DNA of 64,000 nt from Manduca sexta (Eukaryota > Arthropoda > Insecta > Lepidoptera > Sphingidae): positions 7,061,245 to 7,125,244 of the forward strand of contig NC_051119.1 of the NCBI RefSeq assembly GCF_014839805.1, in the 5' to 3' direction. Shown here piece by piece: positions 13,901 to 25,900 of the stretch (position 1 is the stretch's first letter; each line of letters opens with the position of its first letter). Below the pieces are notes generated by a model, which made no database searches, was not told the origin of the DNA, and was given only the letters and a program-made list of their open reading frames with translations. Both the position numbers and the translations under genes were made by a program.

Positions 13901-16900
13901 GTTTTTAATGTTAAAATAAAATTATTTTGCGTATTTTATCGCGGTTTTTATATTATAATTTTATAGAAAACTTAACGAATACTTATTTTAACTTGGCTTG
14001 TTTGATGAACGTGAATTTGGCCATATTTTTTTTTATATGTTTTCGGGTGGGTTCTTGAATAGACTAGTTTTACAATTGGATCCGCTATATCTCCTTTTTA
14101 AGGCAGGACGATTCTGTCAGGGCCACTCGTATACATACTATATGTGTATAAATATATGTAATAGGCAAGAGTGGAACTTACCACTAAGCGAGCAACTTTC
14201 ACGTTTCTATGCAATTGTATAAAAAATATTTTTTAGTATTTTCCTCTTTTACCAATTTCCATACAACATCTTTTATTATCTCTACTCTCTCGATCTTTAT
14301 TTTATATTATCGTATTAACCCTTACGTTTAGTTATACGCAAAAACTTAACACATTTTTAAACCAATTACACTTTAAAATAAATGCTGACCGATAAAAATC
14401 AACATTAATTAATGAATGTCGATTATAGAACGTGTTCAAACGGACATCCACATTACAAACAGAAGTAACCCTACTTTAGTACAATTAAACCGGGTAGATT
14501 CGACCCCAACGTGCGACATAATAACATGTTAATGTGGAGGGTTCATGTTTTTACCTGTGCGTTTTATCTTGATGATCTTTATGCGTGGTTGGGAAATTTT
14601 TGATTCGTTTTTCTTTTGTTTTGCAAGATGCATTCTTATTGTGACAGTGTCTGGCTAAATAAGGTGTATATTGCGAATTGAAGGTTAAATAAAAGATGAT
14701 GTAGTTCTTTATTTAAATTAACACACGAAACAATGTCATTGGTAGTATTCATTTGATACTAAGGACACACTATTAGAACATTTTATCTTACAATATCCAG
14801 TCATAAACGTTTACGGGTTAATCATGATTGCAAGGAAAGCATCGAAGTCGCATTAGTCGACTAAATCAAAAAGTAATAACATAATCAAATCGATTTTCCA
14901 TGAATTTAAATAATTGTATATTATTGAAAAAATACTTGATAACCATCACTGACATGGCCACGCCAGAATGACATGCCAAACTGACATTAACAGCTTTGTC
15001 AAACAATATAACCTGGTGACATTAAATATTCAGCGCTGGCCACACATTACAGCGCGATCGTGGTTTTAATTGAACTGGTAACATCGATGCCAGATTATTT
15101 ATATTAATGAAGTTGCGCTTTGCGTTCGGAAATTGAGTAAAGATTTTTAAAAATGGAAAATGACTGCATTTAACCTTTATATAGAATGCTAGTTAATGAA
15201 CACTTACAATGCCAGAGGCGTGTATGCTTTGCGGATCTTTTATGTAAGGATGATGGATTAAGAGATTTTAGGAAATCTACGTTGTATGAAATGCAACATA
15301 TAACCTCGGTTTTTCTGTGATAATGGTACCCAGATAATGGTATCTTAGTTGTATTAGACATTTCTCAGGAAAATTAACCACAGTCTGACGCTACCACACT
15401 CTACCACTCAACTATACAGTCATATTTCAGTGCCCTTTCTCAAAATATTATATGCACTTAATTATAATATTTTAAATAATGTATAGGCAAATACAATGAC
15501 TAAAAATTCATTCACATTATATTCTACAATATCTTGTCTTTACTATAAATATCATCATGGCACTAGGTCACAACATAAAAACCTAATTCCATTTTTGAAA
15601 ACCGATTGTCAAAATTCCCGTGTCTTCCCACATTGGTTATTACAGATAACAGCCGCGATATGTTGACAGCGGTTGACAGGTGCCCACCGCTCCCATGGCT
15701 GACCAATCGAGCCATTATTCTTACAAATTACCACACCGATTCCATGTACGATTGTGTACGAAAAAATACATTACACACGGCGTTTAAATCTGGAACGCCG
15801 TGTTCGATTGACGTTTCGTTGTCTATTAGTTGTTTTTTTTTATTCGTACGAAAAAGGTTTTTAGGTTATGTTTAATTAATTTTATAGTGAAAGGCTCAAT
15901 ATTGTCATTTTGGCATGACCTGAAGCAATTATTATGTTGCAAATAATAATTATTCATAAGAATAACATGTAAGTCTTCGGTGCCTTTAATGCACATTTGT
16001 TTTAATTTTCAATGATGGTGCTATGATGCGGTTTATTGAACTTATAAATGAGAGAGTAGGAGTATGTAGGAATTAAAATGATTAGGTAAAGATTTGACAT
16101 CATTCATGCTTTCTTTTTCTATTCGTAAATTAAAGTGCGATCGAAATTTAAACGGCATTTACTGCACGAGATCTATGGTTTCAAACATAACTGACAAACT
16201 TTTAGAATTTTAAAATGTTTTAAACCATAATATTACAACCATAGATCATAAAATTCCATAACTCAGTATCATAACTTATTTACGCAAACCCACTTGGGAA
16301 TTCACAATTTCATTTCGAATCGAATGCTTTTGATCGTTCTAGTAAATTTATTATCGACTCGCTATAGATATTGATTAATGGGTAGACAGCAATGCAATTT
16401 AGAAACAGAAAAGTGATTTAATATAATAACACCCATTGACCAAGTTAAAAATGGCGCCTTTTACTTTTTCTTAGTATTCTGATTTGAATATCGAAATAGG
16501 AAACAAAAATGAACTCGATCAATTGATTTAGAAACTGACCTTTTTGAGATAAACAGAGAATTCGATTCGCTCTATCGATATTAGAAGCATAATATGTCTA
16601 TTGAGTGAAATTATTCGACGATTATGGAAAATCATTATTTTTATTAGTAAGAATACTTGCAGAGGTTGACTTCCAGAGGCATTTACTACGCACACAATCA
16701 CGAAAATGTTACTTTGGCAAATTTTGAAGTATTCGGCAAGTCGCATTTATATAAAACTATTGAAATATTGTGGCTAAGTTAAACGAATCTGGATATTGCG
16801 ACATATATTGTTAGACTCGCAAATCTAGCTTAACATTAGATTTTTATAATAGGTGCACGGACAAGTGACCCCACGGCACCTGATGGTAAGTGGAGTGGGT

Positions 16901-19900
16901 TTCTATAGATTGTCGACTGACGTGATGATTACCCCTGGCCAGTTGACACAATTATGCCGGCCTCTTGGTACCGGATTTTCACACGCTGATTCCGAAACGC
17001 GACGTATTTACGCGGGCCACTATGGCGGGTTTTAACACCTTGTGTACGGTGGTCGCTATCCGTGTGGATATAAAATATATCCTATCACCAGTAAAAGTAA
17101 TTAAGGAACTTTTGTAGCGGGAAAGAATTTTCAAAGCGAAGTGAGCAACACCAACTCAAAATTATAATTAAATATGCAATTTCGAAACGAGCAAATCTCA
17201 TAAATATAACACATCTAGAAATAGTAACAAATAACAACAAAGCTTCTGTAATTTTTTTTTTACTAATTGAACCCAAATTGTAACCCGTGTAAGTTGCGTT
17301 GCTTGTCTGATCATTCACAATCGTGAAGAAGGTTGAAATCTGATGAAGAATTTAGGCTCACCTTACGACCTACATGCAGAACAAATTATCTGCTGACAAG
17401 AGTAGACAATTACATAATTTTTTGTTATTTTTAAAAGAATACGAAATGCGACTCATTTCCAAAAATGTATGATTAAAGTTTTTTAACTTCTGATCTCTAA
17501 AGTATTGAAACCTCTAATAGTCCAAAGAGCCATAAGCAACAGGATCAATTGTCATCAAACAGTTTTTCCATAATTTACCAAGTTTCTTGCTGACTGTACG
17601 TATTTGCAAAATCTGTGAATGCAGATATTAATGTCTTTAAAAATTAAGATTAGTATCCTAAGAAAGTTTTCTAGTAGCTACGGGGTTAAGCTGCCATTGC
17701 CGCTCCATTTCAAAAATCCAACCTGTATGTACATTTACACTGACACACATAACGCATTTATCCCCGGAGGGGTATGCAGAGGCGTAACCAGGGCACCCAG
17801 CTTTTGCCAAGTGTGTTCCGCCCCATGATGTGATACGGGGCGAGCCTATCGCACTATCGGGCACAAATCCCAGACTCCGGGTTGATACTGAGCAGAGAAA
17901 CCCAAATATCACTTTGCCCGACCCGGGATTCGAACCCAGGACCTCAGAGCGCTGCCATACCGTATATCTAGATTGAACTTTTTTAAAAGTCTCCAAGTTC
18001 AGGCTTTAGTTCTCTTTTTTATACATTGTATGCTAGCTTAATACAGCCAATAGTGCTATCATAGTTAATACAAATAAAAAACATTTAAATAGGATTGGTA
18101 GTCGTTCAAAACCAAGCATTTCTATGTAGAACAATATAATGGATGACGCAACAGGGGCGTAATGAGATCGCGTGGGGGCCATAGGTCCCAGCGGTGTGTA
18201 CTTAGACTTTAATTATTCATCGATTTAAATTATATCACACCTCATTGTTACGTAATACATATAATACATTATTATTATAACAAATTACTATTAAAATGTT
18301 TGACAAAATTAAACCCTATAAAATAAATTGATAAATCGTTATACATCTTTCTTTTTTGCCCAACACTTTTTATTTATTACTGACCAAATACCTCACTACA
18401 AAAACATTAGGTAAAATAAATATTTTAGCATAAATAATTTTACCAATAGAAAACGCAGTAGAAATCTTTTTAAAATGTATTCATACCTATTCTATTTGTC
18501 AACACGGTTTAGACAATGCTCTATCTACCGTAATAAGATAACAATACGCCCCCGCCGCGTTCTCAACTCCAGCCCCGATATAGAATATAATTTCCAATAT
18601 GTTTTATGAACCAGCTTTACGGTATTAAGAGGCGAGTAATAATATTGACAATATAATCCAGGGGGCGACCATAAACTGAATATTATCGGTGCAAATCCGA
18701 CTTAAGTTGCGAAAATCCTAGTATTAATACCATACCAAACACCTAGCCGTTTGATATAGGCGACGTGTTTATATCGCGGTTTATTTATGTACGGCCTGTA
18801 TTTTAGTGTTTATCGTAAAACGTTTGAGATCTCTATGCGCTTGGGTTTGGCTGTATGGCGTTGAATATTTGCGTTCCTTTTTTAAAATTTGAGTATAGAT
18901 AAAAAATTAGATGATATATTTTTATTTTGCTTATACCTTTTTTTAATTCGAACACAAAAATAAAGAGATTTTATTTTTATTTTGTTAATACTAATTATAA
19001 TTAATCAAAAATAAGAATTTCCTAAGTTTTACAAAATTCAATGTTAAAGTATAATTATAAAAAGATTTAATTATTAACCAAGCTATGAATTTTTAATTGA
19101 GGAGTATCCGTGAAAATCTTTTTTTAATCATTCGACATTTTATATTACTTTTATAATATTATAAATTATCTAAAGGCCTATAATCGATCTTGAATGTGAT
19201 ATGATTTTTCAAACGGCTATTTACTAGCGAACCGACGAAAATGTCATGGCAATAAATAAATGCCTAGTGGAAGCCTTCCCGCGAGAATATAATGCCGGGC
19301 GAGTGCATAAGCTCGAAATAAGACATAATAAAAGATGCAATCAAAACATAACCTCAAATTATGACATCTATTGATTTATTATGTCAACTGTCAAGAGTAT
19401 TTGCTAATTACCGAACACACACCTGCTTTTAAATCCTGTCATTAATCTTGAGTTTACATAATTGCGAATGTCGTAGTAAATATTACAAAATACACAATAA
19501 GATTTAACATCGTAAGACAAATTAGTAACCTCCGCCAACTGCCGTCAACTTCCTCGTCGTAAGCGTTTTTTTACCCACCTAGTAATTTTTCTCGACCATA
19601 ATTACATCCTAGTTTCCATCTAGAATCACTCTTAATGAGTTCAGTGAGCATGCTGACCCATTTATCATAAAAAAAAAACATGTCAACTCCTAGATTCATT
19701 GCACCTGCAACTGCATTAAGGAGAAACGTCATCTCAAATTAATATCGAATCAATTCGTCATTAACGGGTCTCACGCCCCGGCAAATTATCTTTCACCCCA
19801 TCAGGAAGGTGGAAAGTCTAATAGAAATCCGTAATAAGAAACGTTAATCGCACGCGCGTTTGTGCGGACAGTTACTGCCATCTTGCGGCGAATCGCGTAG

Positions 19901-22900
19901 CGGGCGCGTGCAAAAACCTATATTGGAACTGTCAAGGTATGATTGATGCGCTGGAGTGAGGCAAAAAGCGTCGCGTAGTGAACGGAGCGTTCCGTGACGC
20001 GTCGAGGGAATGTTAGCGGTAGCCGGCTACTTGTGTTGCGTGTATCGGGTTGTTTTGTTCGCATTGGACGCAGATATAAACCTATTGTACTTATGCTATC
20101 GGACCGTTGCGTTGTGCGATGTTATTGCACGATTACGATTACGGAGATGAACGTTTAAATTCGAACCACTTTGAATATGGAATCATTATTATTTTTTTTT
20201 AATAAGAACGCATGGAATTATTTTGAAATTGCTTTTGAGATTATTATTATTTTTTATGAGTATTTAAATGTATTCAGAATTACTGGCTGTCTAGAATATG
20301 ACATAAATAGATTTATGATACAATCAATTGTAATTATTGCAATTAATTATTTATTTTTAAACATGGTTTAAATAGTTATTGAGTAATGGCTATGCATAAC
20401 TTGTTGCAGAGGGGTTGGGCCGAGTCTGTTCATTAAGATCACCTTCCATCATAATTTTTACTGTAAATGATGGATAGCGGAACTATTACGTGTCGTCTGT
20501 CCTACGCTCATTTACTATTATTACTAGTTGTAGCCCACGGCTATGTCTGCTGTATTGGACTTTTATATATTCGAAAAGAGTAGGTTTTTATTTCGTACCT
20601 ATATTATAATGACATAAGATCATACGGACCCTAAACTAATTTGACTGATAACCAACACACATTGAAAAGCGTGGTGGGATTACAACTATACCAATGCAAT
20701 TCCTGACCATTTTGAGATGTGTTCTCCGAGCGGTGTGGTTAGAATTAAATCACTTAAGTAAAAATATTTACTATAGATTGTATTTTTATAAATTCTAAAG
20801 TAGGTATAATTGTTTTACTGATATACCATAAGTTTTTAAAAATATGGCAGTAGCAAGACAATAATAAATAAAATCATTTCACTTCAAATTATTTAGAAAT
20901 AACGGTTCCTTCGTTTTTGTATAATCGCACCAATTTCAACATGTGTTTGATCGAATCAATGAGCAACAATTTTTGAAATTCGAACATAGAAAATCCATTA
21001 AATTTTTTGAACACGCATGCGGTTAATAATTATACGTTTTCTAAGTAGCCAGTCAGAGATAATGTGTAAATAGCAGGGTTCGGGATCGGATGCGTCTCGA
21101 GGTGTCAATTTTGTCGGGCAAGCTACAATTACGACATTAGATTCGGAATCGATATTGTATTGAATGATTTTAGCGCCATCATGTATTGTGTTTGGTAAAC
21201 AGGGTCGGATTTGACGAAGAGTAATACGTGCCCCTTAGTGCGTAGTAATTTTGTGTTGATTAATTTGATTGTTATTTGGGAAGAGAAGGCATTTATTATT
21301 TCTACATGTCATTGTGAATTAATTAACTAGAATATCAAATATAAGTCAATAGTTGTGTTTATAATGATAACTAAATTTATTAATTACGAATCTTCCAAAA
21401 TTCATAATGTCTAAGATTTTATGGTATTAGTGACCTACACTAAGTAAATAGCTTTCACAAATAAATGTAACTCTAAGTTCTGAGCATACGTACTCCGTTA
21501 CAAAAATAGATACATCTTTTTTTTATTAAAAATTACCGATCTTTGACCTCCATCTGCCTTAATGCGGCCCTGAATCGGAAGGACGTTTGAATGATGTATA
21601 ATTATATTGACGCGTTTAGAAATTTTGCTGTCACAATATTTTAAGGCGCGCTCAAAAAAATAACCTATTTCAAATTCGCAATCTCGTGATGCATTAAATC
21701 ATAGCTTTTTTAAATATTATAATTCATTGTGAATTTATTTTAGTTGGTGATGTGTGAGGTTGCGGATTAAAATTGTAAATTTTATCTAAAATATTTTTTT
21801 CATAATAGGAATAAGTTATATTGTCAGCAGTTTATGAAATATTTCTGAGTGTGATTTAACTATTTGAATTGTCCCCATTTGTTGACAGTCGTTTATAAAT
21901 ACGATGTGTTCGTGATAATTGATATGTATAATATTAAAAACAAAGTGTAGCAATAGTTTCTTTAAGACACCATAAAAACAATTGATCAAGCCAAACCATG
22001 ATTCTTTAAGAAAGTTGCAAATGAATCTTTATCTTAAGGCTTATATCGATCTCACCTTAGTACGATCTCAAGTAGACATTAAAAATAATAATAATATCAG
22101 CCCTGTATTATATACTGTCCCACTGTTGGGCACAGGCCTCCTGTATTAATGAGAGGGTTTAGTCCTTAGTCCACCACGCTGGCCCAGTGCGGATTGGTAG
22201 ACTTTAGCTACCCTCAAAATTCCTATCAAGTAAATATTGTATTGAACTATTTCATAAATATAGCTTAAGATTTCATTTAAGAGCTTGTTCTCATCTGAGT
22301 CGGTGTTATTAAATATACAAACTCGCTTCCAAAATTCATTATACGCTGTGACTTAAGATGTCAATCGAGATGTTGACATCTGTTCATTAAATGGCGGCGA
22401 TCTTAAGATGCTGTTCTTATTTGACAGCGTCTCAACAAATATCGCACTGCAGAGCGAAACTTCGTTGCATCTATTAATACGGCGTTTAGACCAACATGAA
22501 ATAGGCATATAAATAGAAACCATTACCAACACTTCAACATTTCTTTCTATTTTGTTAACGATAGGTTTTTTTATTTTTAATACACAAGATTAACTGAGGT
22601 ATAGTCTATTTACTTGTACACTTTCAAATGTGTGAACAAATACCTACTCGAAATAATGAGGTTTTTAACACATGTAAATTGGCCCGCATTATAAAACTCT
22701 GTCTATGATCATTCTGTGCTTGTTATTGTTATTGTTTATTTATACGGTTGCTTTGTTGTTTTTTTATTACCTATTATTTTTTACGGAAATACATACAGGA
22801 AGCACATGAGACATATTTTTTATATTGAATTAGTTTCTACAAAAATGGTGCCTTTTTCTGGAATTAGGTAGGTGAATGAATAATAGCGATTTAAACATAA

Positions 22901-25900
22901 AATTAAGCACTAGCGAGTTATCGCAGCAATATATTGCGCAAGAACTTTCAGATACGTTTACATTTGCAACAAAATTTAAATAATTCGATAAGCATACGAC
23001 ATGCCACAAGTCATGCGATCTTCAAAATTTGCAGAAGTCACCTTGTCGTGATTGTCTATACGGTAAAAATTGCTTGCGTAAGTTAACTTATGCAAGTTCT
23101 TGCTAATCTAAATCTCGCTTTATGTAATGCATGATATTATCCCAGAAGGGAAGACAGAGACGCAACTAATTTGAACCTAATCAGACAATTTCTAGCGCAG
23201 TTTTTCTCAAAATAAAACAAACACTGAACTTTATTCGTATTTGAATTTTTGCTTGCTAATATGACGCATGATATTATCCCAGAAGGTAAGACAGAGACGC
23301 AATTAGACCCTACATCACACAATTTCTAATACCGTTTTTCCCGAAAACAAAACCATTTTAAACACGACACAAACACATTACTATTAAAACAAACACCCAA
23401 CTTTATTAGTATTGGAATTTTTCATTACTCACCTATCTTTACACTCGATGTTAGCAATAATGTTATGAGAAACGTGTGAAACACCAGCTGTCCGTTGTAA
23501 TGACTTAGCTTACTCCACCGGCTTTGCTCATTAAACGTTAGTCGAGTGTTCTATCGAAATATCAGATTCTACGCACGCTATCTAGTTTAATTTTTTCTGA
23601 TGGTTGAGAACGAATCTTATCTAATGTTATTGGGGTTTTCTGCTACTGTTTTTGATATGCGAAATTGGGGTCTATGGGAAATATGTGGTGTTATTTTTTT
23701 ATCTTGAGTGCTTCGGCGGCGTGTGTTGCGGAACGAATGACGAGCTGATGGTTCTTTAAGGTATTTCGTGTATGGGTTTTTGTGCTTGTCTGGAGTTTGG
23801 AATTGTGCCTATATATGGCAATAGGCTCACCTCTATTAAATGCGACTTAAAACTGCTGACGAAATGTGGGTGTGATTACATCCCTGTTTACCCCTTTAAG
23901 GCGTGATGCTATATATGTTTTCCGTATATTTTTCGATGATAAGCATTGAAGTGATAAAAACTATTATGATGCTTAGTATGGCAGCGTATAAACTGGAAAA
24001 TTTCTAGTTCGAATTCCACTTCGAGCATCAGTTAGTTTAAGTGTTTTTAACAAGATATTTTGTAGATTTTCCAAAACTAAACATTATCAGCAAGTACTAA
24101 ATCAAACTCATTCTTATTAAAATAATTTCTAACGGCTTTAAAGTTCTGAAACACAATTCTACAACAGTAAAAGTAACAGGTTCGTGTTGTAAAAACAGCT
24201 CATAGTAAGCTGCGTGTAAATGACGGATTCTTCGCAGAACATTATTAAATTGTCATTAACAGATGGTATTTGCTGTCTACAAAAGTTTATGCTTTTTACA
24301 ATTGAGAAACGAGGTTTCCTCTATCTGTACCAATTGTTGCTTAGGCTGAAGTATTTTTTAAATAAATATTCTATTTTTGAATGAGGATATTTTTCTTTTG
24401 AAAAGTGAAGCCCGTAAAAATAATCAACGACTTTCACATGTAATGCATTTCATAAACTTTTAAATTTAGTAGAGAGCTGTTATGCAGGCTCTGTGATGAG
24501 GTTTTCCTTCACGGCTGATGACCGGTTTCAAAAATGATTTCAATCGCATATCTCGATCACGCAGTGGATGAATCTGAGTAAAGTTTGTGTGACATGCTTA
24601 CAAAATAATATCTTTGGTTTATTTTTGAGTTCAATCAGAATATAGTTATTAATTTGATTAAAATTTGATTATATGCTTTACATTAATTATGATTAAGTAA
24701 GTATGAACTATATAGGTTTTGCTAATATTGTGATCTACAGATGATTTTTTGATTAAAAAACTACCTACAAAAACAACTTACCTTTTTTATTGCTTATATA
24801 TTCCTTAATTCAAATAATCTCTATTCCATAATGGTGTAATTCGGTTTAAGAATCTTACTATATTTATAATATTTAGAAAATAATAATTTTAAAAACGTTT
24901 GGATGTTTGTTAGAAGTAAACGCACAACGGATTTCGCAGACGGGTAAAACATATCCTGGAATAACATGCAGGCAGGATAAAAAATAATCCCGGTAATTTG
25001 CTACCAATGGTAGCTGGCTTTATAAAAGGTCTGATCTGGTTTTTAAATAGATGGAGTCTTCGTACATTGTTTTAGCGACGTTTGTAACAAAAAAGTCTTT
25101 TCATAAAGCAAACACTAATTGCAAACATTTTGTCCACAGCAAGTGGCGACACCTACTGTAGTAAAGAAGATCTTGCGACTGAAACAGGAGAACCCTGGCA
25201 TGTTCGCCTGGGAGATTCGGGAGAGGCTGCTCAGCGCAAGAGTGTGCGAGCCTCACTCCATCCCCTCCGTGTCCTCTGTCAACAGGATTCTACGGAACAG
25301 TGGACTCGCGTGGAGTGACGAGGAATCCAGAGCTGCACATGGTAAATAAAACATTGAGCTGTTTTTATGCCAAGAAAATACCTTGCTATGTAGTAAAATG
25401 TGGAACTAATTTCTTGTACTGACGTTAAATTCAAAACAATACAGCAAAAGTGACGCCTCTAAAGTAGGTTTTTTAATTTCCTGGTTATGTTAAAGTTATC
25501 AAGTCTCACCAAAAATACAAACAACCCATAACTTGAAGTACAGTGCAACAGTGGCGAAGGGTATATATAACCCAATTCCTGCCGGCTTCCCTTTCGAAAT
25601 TTATGTAAAATCTAATTATTATAAGAATGATTTGCAGAACGCATATGCATATTATAGGTATATATGTTGTGTTAGGTTCCTTTTCGGAAAATTTTACTTT
25701 TTACCACTGCAGGGCACGGTATTTGTAGGCTGGTAGTAGAACATTTCCACCAAATAGTGACCAATCTATAAAAAGTGTAACACAAATCCGCTTACCATCA
25801 GGTGCAATAGTCACTTTGCTGGCTCCGTATAAAAGTAAACCTGAATGTAGACATGTAAAGTCACATAATATCCAGTAATTATATGTGTACTAATACATAA

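Larger units (their letters stand above)
4993..25139 (+). other. 20-kb Poxn intron
   Basis: This intron separates the two halves of the paired domain. It carries no supported second gene on either strand. It holds MITE, SINE, Helitron and LINE-tail copies, tandem duplications (9601-9825 and 23129-23420), a GC-rich block (about 19841-20060) and long AT-rich stretches. A large first intron is common in insect developmental regulators and often holds enhancers, but none can be identified here from sequence alone. Confidence 0.8.

Noticed and set aside
15606..15875. 89-codon plus-strand ORF in the Poxn intron
   Set aside because: It starts at a non-ATG codon, has low protein-like character and no supporting signals.
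17658..17996. 112-codon minus-strand ORF
   Set aside because: It lies across a tRNA-derived SINE (family D copy 2); its sequence follows the element, not a protein family.
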